Shown here: positions 22,356 through 33,228 of the stretch, piece after piece | Layout of the letters: every line of letters starts with the position of its first letter | Numbering within the stretch: position 1 is the first letter of the stretch | Source: Pisolithus tinctorius | Taxonomy: Eukaryota > Basidiomycota > Agaricomycetes > Boletales > Pisolithaceae | Reading direction: 5' to 3' | DNA: 64,000 nucleotides | Assembly: GCA_024663395.1 (NCBI GenBank) | Contig: JANFAH010000102.1 | Coordinates: forward strand, 1-64,000 | Notes under the pieces: model-generated | Told to the model about the DNA's origin: nothing | What the model saw: only the letters and a program-made list of their open reading frames with translations | Database searches by the model: none | Made by a program: the position numbers and the translations under genes

Positions 22356-25076
22356 TTAAAGAAGACTACTAGAGTCCGCGATTGGAGAGAATATCGGTAG
22401 GGGATGAGCCTATGAATGCGGATGAGAAGAACCTAGACTGTTACATGCCGACAGCCGGCTTACCTCGGTGTTAAAGACGTATTCTAGAATACACCATCAG
22501 AATCAGTCATAAACACGGGATATCACCATCGAAATCACTCACCACTTAGCGGAAGAACACTAGCATCAGAGAACAAGAGATAGAGATATTTTAGCGTTTC
22601 GCTCTGCAGCATCAGCGAACATCAGCATATTCCTCTCAGAAAATAGTTCAATCTTGGGAAACATACCATCATAAATGTCTCCATCTTGTCCTCATGTTCA
22701 ACTGGCACCTGGTCAACGTTCTTTATGCTAGCGTACCCGCCGGTTGGAATGCGACAGTGCTTCTCTATTGCTTGGAAAATCGCCCAGCCTTGGTCACGGT
22801 ACCACGTATCGCCAGTTAAACGGAACGCGATAAAAAGTGACTCGACTGTTTCTGGGCTAAAATGCGAGTTATCGTACAAGTATGATGTGTTATCAGATAT
22901 CGCTGAACATACCGCAAGATATACCGCGCGTCAAGTGGCGGAGGCTTCCCGGGGCTACGGTGTGCATGCATAAGATGGTCGCGAAACAATATAGCTCACA
23001 CTAACGGTGAACCTTTGATGTACCAGTCCGGTGGCAATTTCTTCCCTGAATTTTTGTCCTTCTTCTGACTTCGAAGGCGGAAATACGCGATTTCAGGGGG
23101 AAGTTTTCTAGAAACCGTTGAACAGACATCTACGTTAGCATAGATGCACTTACGTTTGAGTGTTGTGCGTCGCTAGGCAAGTCTTGATAAGCTCCACGCC
23201 AGTGAACCAGTCTCGCTTCCCTTGAGGGGATAATTCATGTGGCAACGGAGGCACAGACACATGGTCAACCACAGCTCCGGAGGTAGTTGCACCAAGCATG
23301 AGTGAACCACCCAGAAAGCACACCAAGTGATCTTGTTTTGGAAGCAAGCGCCAGCCTCTGCAGGGTGCAAATGAGGGAATATCTGTCTGATAAGGTTCTG
23401 CAAAGTACGAATGAGTCACCCACGTTTTGCCGTTCTTCGCTCTATCAGGTATGAGCTCGGCCGTGTTGAGCAAATTACCCGGGACACTGCGCTGAGCAAG
23501 ATACATATGGATACCGGTCATCGCCTCGTCATACATCTGTGAAGGTGTGAGAAGTGTGTGACGTTGTCCTATTGGCTCATTCGGGCACTCACTTGGCGAT
23601 AGATGTCTTCCGTCTGGTTCTGGGAAGACCGCGTGCATCAGTGACATAGAGGTACGGCTGTTGGCAGACTTACCGTTTGTAAATATTGCTTACTGCGAAA
23701 GTGGTTAGCATAAGTTGCCATGGGAAAATATTAGGAGGCTAACAGCAAATACTCATAGTAGGAATCCCCTCGAGAACCAAGGCGTATCGGTGACAGTCCA
23801 TAGATACCAGTTTCGATACTTTCCGCAGATGAGTCCATCACACCTATCTGAACGCACAATTTCGAAGCCACACGTACTCGATGAATATGGGAGCCAGACC
23901 ATGAGGAAGCGTTGCGGCTTTCAGAACGACCATTACCTGATGCATTATCATGGGCACGGTTTCTCTACCTTTCGTTGCAACGGCGTACCTTCTCGACTTT
24001 ATCCCAATAGATGTCTTCATCGGTAAGGTATGCAAGATAGCGAAATTCAAGCTGCAGGGTAGATGCCTCTGCAGTACTAACAAAATCTCCAGTATCGTGG
24101 TCGGGTATACCTTCTAGAAGATGCAAGTTAACCATAGGCAGCGGTAAACCAGACGGGGTGTCGAAGGCTGGAAGCAAGCGATCGGCAATTTGCTGTGCTT
24201 TCTCTAGGAAAAGAGTATCCCCTCCGGACAGATAGTAGGTAGACAACAAACCACCCATGACACGAATTGTCGTCTGATGATACACACATGTAATCTTTTT
24301 GACGAATCCGCCGCCTGACAGGTACTTACCTCGAAAGTGCTGAAAGATGCGTTCCTGTCGAAGGAGAGTTTGTCCCGTATCCACGCTCTTGCACGCTCGT
24401 ATTCGTCGTCGAGTCCCATGATAAGCATTGCATCTATTGAATCGATGACGGTGTACCCGATACCACCAGCTGCAGTCAGATTGGTACCCTTCTGCGAGAT
24501 TGGGTGGTACTCGTCGTCGCCCATCGCGTCCCGTTCTAGCCTCTGTTAAGTCATGCAACCTCCGAAGGGAACACAGACATACCATACGCCAGCCATGCAT
24601 GCTGTCCACCGTGTATGAGAGACATGAGAGTGGACCGAGATGAGTTACATGCATTACCTTGAACGCCTCCACCACGGCATCTCGCCTCGCTTCATCTGCG
24701 GTGAACACTGGCACGGAATTGGGACGTACGCCTTTTAGGTAGGTTTCGTCGCGAAAGTATAAAAGGTTCTGCAAGGAGCGCAATGGGAACCAGTGCGAAA
24801 CGCTATATACCTAATGTGGGTGCATCGTCTTGAGGAGCGAAACTCGTAGAATGTGTGAAGGGAGGACGCACTACAAGGGAAGCCAAGAGAACCAAGGCTG
24901 GGATTGCGAGTGCAAAAGGCTTAGGCGAAGGAGACCCGCCATCGACTTTGCTACCGTCCTGCGTCTGAATCTCGTCGGTCTAAGTCACGGAATAGAGACG
25001 GCTCTGTAATTACCTTGGACGTGTTGGTTTGGTCAGTTTTAGTTTTGATTCTTCTGTGTGGATGACTTTCCGCCAT
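22356..25076 (-). CDS. Class I alpha-1,2-mannosidase, GH47 (ER/Golgi, type II membrane)
   Basis: Trims alpha-1,2-mannose from N-glycans. Start ATG 25076 (MAESHPHRR...), a short basic cytosolic tail, then after one intron a single anchor (PFALAIPALVLLASLV). The catalytic domain follows in many small exons: DARRRDAVVEAFK-type entry (ADEARRDAVVEAF), HAWLAYERDAMG, DEYHPISQKGTN, IDAMLIMGLDDEYERA, STFE, GGLLSTYYLSG, EASTLQLEFRYLA, IRLGSRGDSYYEYLLKQYL, PKQDHLVCFLGGSLMLGA, ARYILRPETVESLF, ETLKYLYLLFSD and the C-terminal NTEAHPLPIF, where the Thr of N-TEAHP binds calcium in the family. The stop is at 22358-22356, 18 residues after this motif's start. All expected GH47 motifs are present. Several exons are under 60 bp. 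The 3' end lies against the P450 duplication. Confidence 0.9.
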
Positions 25077-25478
25077 GGGTCCACGAAGAGAATGCCAGAT
25101 GGTAGAAGACAAGTGGTTAGCACCACCGTCTGCCAGTTGTGGGGAGCGCAACACGCTGGAAAGGCACCGAGTTGTGTTATATCCGAGAACGGACAACCCT
25201 TCCACAATTAATCCTACATACTATCGAGTCTCTGTCCCATCGATGGATGATTTTCTCCGCGACGATACTACAGTTTTGTTCTTTTTACATAAAAAGATGG
25301 TTGTAAATCGTCTTTCCGCTAACGGGGGAGGCCCCAGTCCTCGTGTGGTCGTACGCAAGCTGTATGACGTTTAAGTGTGGACTCCCCCGGATCATTGCTG
25401 TGTCTGCCACCCCCACCGACCGTCCTTGTTTCATAGATAAGCCTCTCTCACTAGTTCACTTGTTGTCCTTAATCCCCA
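25077..25478. other. Divergent promoter region of GH47 and XanA genes
   Basis: About 400 bp between two divergent start codons. Plus-strand open frames here (up to 99 codons) lack motifs. No clear TATA box. Confidence 0.5.
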
Positions 25479-26935
25479 ATGACAATCGAACTCGCCCCTC
25501 TTCCTCTACCTCCCTCCGCAGATTCATCCAAGTTCGTCGACTTTGGCCGTGAAGTCAAAGGCGTCGACCCTGGCAACCTCACCCCGGAACAGTTCTCTGA
25601 GGTTTCCGAAGCTCTGTACAAGGCAAGGCTCCTTTATACCATATCGTACTCATACTAGGTCTTAACTGCCTCCCCAGCATAGCGTTCTCCTTTTCCGGAA
25701 CGTCACCCTCGCCCCAGAACAACAGTATGCCCTGACCAAGGTCTCCTTTCGCCGTGAAAACCCTCACAGGACGTCTTCGAACTGACGTGCTTCCTCCTCC
25801 CTAGGCGTTTGACCCTGAGTCCGAGTCTTACGGCCACGGTAACAACAAGACTCAGTCCACCAAGAAGTCCATCCTTCACCCAGACCTCAAGACGATTCCC
25901 CGGGTCCCACAGGTACAACTTATAGGAAATGGGATGGTATACAATCACGAAGGCCTCGAGAGCGCCGCTCTCAAGCACCCCTCGCACACCACCTTCCACA
26001 AGACCAGGGTTTCCGAAGAGGACGAGCAGAAAGGATACACTCGCTTCTATCGCTGGCACATCGACGCCGCGCTCTATGACTATAATCCACCTCGTGTAAC
26101 CACCCTGTACGGTATCAAGGTACCAGCCGGGCCAAAACAGACCGTCAGGTATGATGATGGCACCGGCGACGAACTGTCCGTCCCACTGGGGACCACTGCC
26201 TTTGTCTCTGGAAAGACGATGTTCGACATCTTGCCGCGCGAGTACAAGAGTCTTGCCGTGCGCACCAAAGTAAGGTATGCGCCCCACCCTTACGTATGGA
26301 TGGCTCCAGCTCGTGCTGTGCCAACTGGCTTGGGTATCGAAACAGAAGGCCTCGAACTCCCCGTGAACGAGCTTCCCTCCTGGGAGGAGTCCAAGATTAA
26401 GACTTTCTCTATGGTACGCTAACTATCAGTCCCTGTTCCCCGCATCCCTCCCAAGTCTCACCGAAACCCGCAGCTGTGGAAGAACCCAATCACCGGGGAA
26501 TTACACTTCCAGGTTCATCCCTGTGGTGTTCAGGAACTCATCATCGATCCCCTGCCCGAAGGTGCTAATCGAGACGGTGCCCTCTATCCCAATGGGGCTC
26601 ATCTCAAGGATCTCAAGGAGGTTCGCTCTCTTCTCTACACGATGCAGCGCCCCGCTATAGCACCACGAGTGAGTATGCATCACCACCTTACAATCCCTCG
26701 GATCCCTTCATCTTCCCAGACTGAGCTAGCTCATTCACTCATGTAACCCCATCAGCTGGTATACCCCCATGACTGGCAAGAACGAGATCTCGTCCTCTTC
26801 CATAACCGCGGTATTCTGCACACCGTCGTTGGAGCTTTCAAGCCTGACCAAGTCCGCGCGTTCCACCAATGCAATCTGGCCGCATCAGATGTGCCGCAAG
26901 GTCCGTCTGAGTCAGACGTCCTCAAATGGGCGTGA
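25479..26935 (+). CDS. xanA: Alpha-ketoglutarate-dependent xanthine dioxygenase (XanA)
   Basis: Fungal enzyme that oxidises xanthine to uric acid with Fe(II) and 2-oxoglutarate, an alternative to xanthine dehydrogenase in purine use. TauD/TfdA fold: LRFR-type start HSVLLFRNVTL, then YRWHIDAALYDYNPP (the HxD iron ligands), TTLYGIKVPAG, TVRYDDGTGDEL, GTTAFVSGKTMFDILP, YAPHPYVWMAPARA, LHFQVHPCG, and FHNRGILHTVVGAF (distal His). The wording VTTLYGIKVP and FVSGKTMFDILP is characteristic of the XanA family. Exon 1 ends LYK and its intron (25623-25677, 55 bp) has a GC donor (AAG|GCAAGG); later introns are GT-AG (after LTK, TFSM, IAPR). Start MTIELAPLPLPP at 25479; no other upstream ATG in frame. Confidence 0.88.
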
Positions 26936-27505
26936 ATCGTTGGGTAGGCAGTGTTGTCATGTATTGTTACTTTGTGTTGCGATCGGATGCCAATGGAGCA
27001 GAAACACTTATCTTTTGGGACTTTCCAATACTAATTGACAGTGCAGTGCTGGAAGGATTTCCATACTGTAGGAGCAGTCTATTCATTTTCTTAAATACGA
27101 TTCCGAGGCGGGGTCCGGGACTCGACAACTACAACATCCAGGTATCGCAGAACATATTCAACCAAGACCGATGGAAGCACAGGCATCCAACAAACGTCGT
27201 TCCTGCAATTAACATGTGGGAGACTTACGAGTACGTTGAGATAGCTCTGATCGAAAGGGGCAGACTAACCAGACAAAAAGAAAGAGAGAGAGAAAAGCGG
27301 GAACGACGATCAAGTTTGTGAACTAGACAAAATAGCACATAGGGGGAAAGGTGGGATAAAATTGAGAGCCGAATCACATCCGTTAGTAATCGGGAGATAT
27401 CAGTAGAACGATGGGAATGTCGGGACTCTTACTAGCAGTAGAAGAACGGTGTTCAACACAACTCGGGCCGCCCATTGGGACGGCCAATCAGCCGTCGCCT
27501 CGTGG
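26936..27505. other. Intergenic, convergent 3' ends
   Basis: Between the stop codons of XanA and the C2H2 gene. A 131-codon plus-strand frame (26926-27321) has no motif and includes a low-complexity KEREREKRERR run from a GA-rich tract at 27270-27315. I do not call it a gene. Confidence 0.5.
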
Positions 27506-28995
27506 TTAGGCAGATACAGCGGAAGGAAGCGGAGAAGTAGCGGAAGACACTGCGGCAGAAAGACCGGCGGCTTCCTCGGTGGGAGCGCGAGACGCGCTCG
27601 CCTCGGGATAATACGGGCTAGACACAGGCTCCGACCTGGCTGAGGAGACATTGTCATGTGAAGCTTGCTCAGCATCTTGCTCACGGACATTGCTGTCCTC
27701 GCCGACATTGTTGCTCCGCGATTCCACCTGATCGGGCTCGGTCCCAGAATATACCGACCCGCGGAAAGTGTCTTTGGGAAGGTCCCGAGCAAAGCTGTAC
27801 AAGGTCTGGATGCCATGACTGCCGCGCGTCTCCGCGTCGGTATCCTCAGTCTCCGGTTCTCCCTCACTCTCGTCAATCGCGGTGCGAAGGGATGACACAG
27901 CGATGTTAGTGTTGTTCATGAACCCGGCTACAGAGGGGGTATGGTAAGATGGGCCCAACGACGGCAACGGTGGTAGGGAATAGGTGCGTGGTAAGGGCAC
28001 TGGGAGACTTCGTTCAGAGACCCGCGCAGCAGCCAAGCGGGCAGCGGGAATTGGTGGTGTGGACGCGGCAGACTTGGTCTTGCGCACTGGTCGAGAGGCG
28101 CGACGCGTTGTGCCGGTCCTTCCGGTGGTACGCTGGGAGTTTCCGGTAGCCGAGGGACTATCAGCAGATGCTGACTGCTCGGCTTGAGCTGCAGCGTTAG
28201 AGTCCACTGAAGTCTGAGAGGAATTGTCGCCTTTGTGCACACGCAAGTGTTGCAGAAGGTTGTCATTGCGGTTGAAGCGCTTATCGCAGGAGGGGTGAGT
28301 ACACTTGAATGCTAGTAGCCAAAACAAAAAATAGTGTTAGTAACATTAGAAATACTGTGACGCAGAAGCGTAGACCCACGTTTTTCATGAGTGTGGATGG
28401 ACCTGATATGCCTTTTCAAGTGTTCGCCACGACTGAAGCATTTGCCACAATCTTCCACCTTGCATACATAGACCCTATTCTTCTTACCGTCAGTATCCCC
28501 CTCGACAGCGGCGGCGTCTTCCGCGGTGGGTACTCGGCGTCCACGACTTTTCTTTGTTAAATTCGGGACGGGCACAGGGGGCGCGGTGCGTATGCGGGGG
28601 CCGCGACGTTCTGAAGTAAACGAGCTCGAAGATGCGTCGAGGAATGTGTATTCGCCTACAGAGGGAGCACGAGGGGTCATCATTCGTGTTTGCAGGTGAG
28701 AAGGGTCAGGGTCTTCGATGGCGGTGGCGGACGACGACGCCGATATTAAAAGCGTGGGTTCCACTTTGAGCATCTTGGAAGGCATGTATGGCGGGTCTTG
28801 TTCGCCATCTATGTCTGTATCTTCGTCCACGGCGCTGGCGTCGAAGCTGCGTTTGAGAGAAGTAGCTCCTTTCTGCGGGTCTGCGTCAGGGTCGTCGTCT
28901 TTGCTGTACTTTCCCCAGCGTATTGTCGGACGACCGGTCGTTTGGGAGCGTGTTATTCTTCGAGCACTGCCAGCGGAGTCCGGTGTTGAAGACAT
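27506..28995 (-). CDS. C2H2 zinc-finger transcription factor (paralogue 1)
   Basis: Nuclear DNA-binding protein with two adjacent C2H2 fingers. The N-terminal half is acidic and Ser-rich; the fingers are introduced by PVPNLTKKSRGRRVPT, then YVCKVEDCGKCFSRGEHLKRH (finger 1, C-x4-C-x12-H), a linker HTHEKPF, and KCTHPSCDKRFNRNDNLLQHLRVH (finger 2). The intron splits the linker (near 28378-28312). A long disordered C-terminal region (Ser, Ala, Glu rich) may activate or repress transcription. The pair of adjacent fingers resembles Msn2/4-type stress regulators, but targets are unknown. Start taken at 28995 (MSSTPDSAGS). An upstream exon is possible: ATG at 29197 in a good ACCATGG context opens MEHPQEHANS and could splice (ACG|GTTTGT at ~29097 to CAG at ~29008) in frame to ADP-MSSTPD. 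Confidence 0.85.
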
Positions 28996-31900
28996 CGGGT
29001 CAGCCTGAAGAGGGGCAAAGACCCGTTACCCGAGGGTTCGGCGTTTGCCCTAGTCAGTAGGGGGTACGGGAAGAAAAGGAAAAACGGAGACAAACCGTTT
29101 TCTGCGGCGTATTTAGGTCAATGAAGGTCGAGTCGGGTGCTTGCACGATCAACGACGCCCCGTTGGGGGAATTGGCGTGTTCTTGAGGGTGTTCCATGGT
29201 TTTTTTTACAGAGCCTGATGACGGGCCATCAGAACAAGGGGAACCCGACAAAGTAGACAAAACAACAAACCTTTGTGGGGAATAAGGAAAAGAGTGTGGA
29301 CCGATAAGGCTGAGCGCTGCCAACGGCGACGAGGACGGTTGTTTGCTGAGAGTGGCTGCCGTCGAGGGCGGGCTGAACAGATGAGTTGATTGTCGGAGCC
29401 CCTGTCCACCCTGCAACGAGACAGGGAAAAAAACAAGATCAACAGTACCTGCCACGTGTCGGAGGTCCGGCAGGGACCACATATTCAACTCCGCAGGTCC
29501 ATCACATCCTCGGCACGAACCCGGCACCCACCTCTCTTTGCTGTTAACCCCTCTCTACCAACCATCGCGCACCCAGCATTCCCCCCTCGACATGGAGTTG
29601 CAGGGGAGTGCTTTTGCCAGAACTCGCGAAGCAACAGGCTAGTAGTCTTGCCCGTACGTACTCGATTACCATCTTTAAGAGGCAACGAACGCCCGATTTA
29701 CCACGATAGGGATCCTCTGCTCTCCTGCAGTACCGGTACTGGCTCTCGCCCGGCAGTTTCGAGCGCATGACAGCCCGCACCTAGTCGTTTTGGACAAGAA
29801 GAACCGTGGCTGCGGCACCCTCTCTACCACTTCGCACCGTTTCACAGGTGGCCGCCGTGCCGAGTAGGTCGTGAATATACACTATACATGCACTCTATCT
29901 CTCATGTGCTGGGCTGAGCGCCCCTCACCTTTTGTAGTCTTGTTCTATCCTAGCGCTCTACAGCTCCACACTCCGTACCTTCCCTTAAATGAGCTGTGGC
30001 TTCTTCTTGCCTTCCATATGATCCCCGCTCTTCCTGACAGACCATTCCCAACGATTCATGTAGTTGTTTCGTGTGACGTTCGTAGTCGTCTTTCACAGAG
30101 TTGCATATTCCTGTTCTTCATCCAAACCTTCCGTATCTTTGGACATCTTCACTGGAAGACGGAAGAAGAAAGCATCGTTTTCATCGGGGACAGAAACGAC
30201 GTTGGAGACCACTTCATTTCCAGCCCCTGACTGTTCGACCAGCACAGACGAGCAATATCAGCTCGCAACTGCGCATCGTCTCCGTCATGCCGTCGTCCGG
30301 TTGTCGTCAGGGAGGGACAAAACCGTTTCATGGCCTGGTAAGCTATTAAGTGCTCCCTCCAGAACACTGGTAGCCTTTCCACAGAGAACACCCTCGGGAT
30401 GGCAAGCAGTCTGCGTTATCTATATTGATGCCGGTCAGCTTGGGCTATCTCGTTTCTCCGTTCCCATCACAATGCGGTGGATACCCGCTACGACTAATTC
30501 TGCAGAAGGCATACCTAGCTAAACCATCCGCAGTCTATCTCTCAGATCGCGATAAAGATTCCGGTGGAGAGTGGATCTGGTGCAGCTTGCCAGGGATTCC
30601 ACGCAGGCCACCCTGCACTCCATACGTACGCGTAAGGTTGCCAAATGAACGGTTTTATCCGGTGGTGCCTGCGGGAATCTCACCTCGCCTATAGCACATC
30701 CAAGCCGGTCTGTAGGTATACCAGGCATGTTGCGCGTTACTTATGATCTGGAATCTAGTGGCAACTTCTGGATGGCTTAATGAACGACCTGTAAGACGTG
30801 ACTATACATCTGGGTATATGGTAAACCCTCGTGGGAGAATAATGTCTGTCAATTTTCTGGTTCTGGACTCGCCTGGTAACTTACTTATCTCCAAACTTTC
30901 GTTGGACGGGCCAGGGTTGTTGAGAATCTCACCCTTCAATCAGTCACTACGCACGGCATACCCGTGGTAGCCACATGCCCGCAAAGAATTTGTGTTCGCT
31001 CATGAATGTTCGCGATGCGGTCGGTGGTTTCGTTCGCCGCACGTTCCATCTATGATTGCCGTCAGTAAACTACTTATAAGCGCTATGAACGCGAACATGG
31101 CGAGGTTCCTTCTGGGCGGCATCAAAAGGCCTTGATGTATGACTCAGTTTAGTTCTTAAACCCATGTAGGACAATTCACAACTAGTGGTGCACAGGATGT
31201 GGGGCTTGTGCGGACTGGGTCAGCCTCTGTCATCGAAGTTTGACAAGTTTAGAGGTGACTTGGTCAAGGGGGCAACAACCAACTTCCCGGCTACATATAG
31301 ATATGAGGACGTTCGTCCAATTGATTCGTCCCACGGATGAGATTGTCCATATCGGGGTGTGTGTGCTTGTGGGGGGAGACTTACGTCCAGCAGCTCGCTC
31401 CCGGCTAGACGAAATACCCTGGTCAACGAGCCGATGATCATGTGCATGCGGGCATGGAGCATTCATAGGCACGGACTGTGTCAGGGCTGTTGAATAGGAA
31501 ATAGAATAGTTAAAATTGGGCGTCACGATCGGTAGCACTCGGCAAAGCAGAGAATAAGTGGAGGGACCCTGTGTACGCTGAAAATGATTTTAATTATGAG
31601 TTCATTCCGTGATGTGCGACCAGTAGGAAGACAATAGAGTAAGTGACGGTGAATATGCACAAATTGATCCAGACTCCCCATATATGATTACCCCGTCCGG
31701 TAAGAGACAAGATGATGGTGAGACAGAAGAGTATCCGGGGTGATATCGAGAAGTTGACAATATTGAGACGAGCATGACCGCCGATTTTGACCAAGACGAA
31801 ATAGGCAGAAGGGAAGGGTTCCGTGGCAACCTTCCAATAGCAGCAAATGAATGACTAGACCTGGGAATATACTGGAATATGGTACTCGGTTAGCTTACGT

Positions 31901-33228
31901 TGTTGGGCTGACATGCGTAGGATGGAAGACCTGTGTAGAATGCACAAGCAACACGTCTCGTAAGACGGTAATGTAGTGGAATGTAGGAGCGGGAGCAAAA
32001 AGTCAGACTGATGGGCCATGGGGTCAGATTAATGAGGACATTGAAAACGATCAGACGCGGACAAGGATAACAACGCGCCGCGCATCGATGGACTAACGGC
32101 CACCGGGACTGGATCATGAGTGATAGTTCGGAAGTGAGCGATGAGATGAACTTTGGATCTGCAGGGACCCCGCAGTGGACTCCAACAGTAAGCAGGGCGC
32201 CTTGGTCTGCCGCTAAGTTACGAAGAAATGATAACGTTCAGTCGTCGAGATCAACCAACGATCGGAGATGAGGCAAACTTTAGATTTGGGCACACACGTC
32301 CCCACGTAATGCAGCATGGCACGATACTGGAAAGCGGACAAACCTTAGTTTTGGAGTACTTGAATATGGGATGATAGCGGCGCGGACCACCCATTCCTAC
32401 AGATACGGTAACCTTCGACGTCGGGGACCTCGTGTGTGGATCACCGACGCTGCCCTGCAGAACCGGGCTTCACAGAAACATATCGGGAGCACCAGGCGCT
32501 GAGAAGAACCTTTAAGGAAAAGTTACACCGAAACTGGGCCCGTGTAAGTTACAGAATCACCGCATCAACAAGTATATACAGGCAAGAAAGAAATACGATT
32601 CAGCGTTACACTAGTTCGCTGCTGACTCTTCTGCGTCTTCTCCCAGCTTCCCCCCCTGGGCCTCGTTTCGTTCGGCGGTGCCGTTCCTGCCAGGTCTTTC
32701 TGCTGAGATCCGTACAGCCCGCACACCTATTTCCCCAAAGCTTTCCTCCTCGACGAGGGTGGCCCGTAACCGCGGTCGTTATCACCGCCGCCTGCTGCAA
32801 TTAATCCCCCCCAGCGATTGTTCTCCTCCCCCCCCCGCCAAGCTTTCCAGGTCTCTCCGTTCTTCGCGCTTGCTTAGCTGTGCCTTGAATACGACTGAGC
32901 ATCCGCCAAAAAACAATTCCAATTTCCGAAACTGCTAGTTTATCTCTGTCCGAGTTGGCCACTATCGCAGGGAGCCGCGTCCTTGTCGTTTCACCCCCCG
33001 ATTGCAATTATTATTAAGGCCACAGCCACCCCGATCACATCCAGGCGACCACCACTAATAGTACGCTTTTCGTCTGTTTCTGCTTTGTATGACCCCAAAT
33101 TTCCAACATTTTATCAATTGCATATTTCCGTAGGCCGCTCCGGACAGGCGCACGTTGCCCGCAACTCAATCCCTACACTCTCTGATTTGACTTGGCTGTG
33201 TGTGTGCCTAAATTCCTTTAAAATACGG
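28996..33228. other. 4.2-kb region between divergent C2H2 paralogues
   Basis: Both genes are transcribed away from this region. The first 200 bp may contain an extra exon of paralogue 1. The last 650 bp (32590-33228) are pyrimidine-rich on the plus strand (tcttctcccagcttcccccc; cctccccccccc), as in long fungal 5' leaders, and carry several small open frames upstream of the 33229 start. The middle holds open frames up to 152 codons (30064-30522) and a short hydrophobic minus-strand frame (31794-31594), none with motifs or convincing splice partners. No repeat or element recognised. Confidence 0.5.

Noticed and set aside
23715..24026. Plus-strand frame over GH47
   Set aside because: Antisense shadow of GH47 exons.
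26926..27321. 131-codon frame after XanA
   Set aside because: Low-complexity end from a GA-rich tract, no motif, overlaps the 3' end of XanA.
30064..30522. 152-codon plus-strand open frame
   Set aside because: No motif, odd composition, no splice partners; compatible with chance in 4 kb of non-coding DNA.
31594..32117. Hydrophobic minus-strand frames resembling a membrane protein
   Set aside because: Only one hydrophobic stretch with a stop; upstream pieces do not join in frame; no recognised family.
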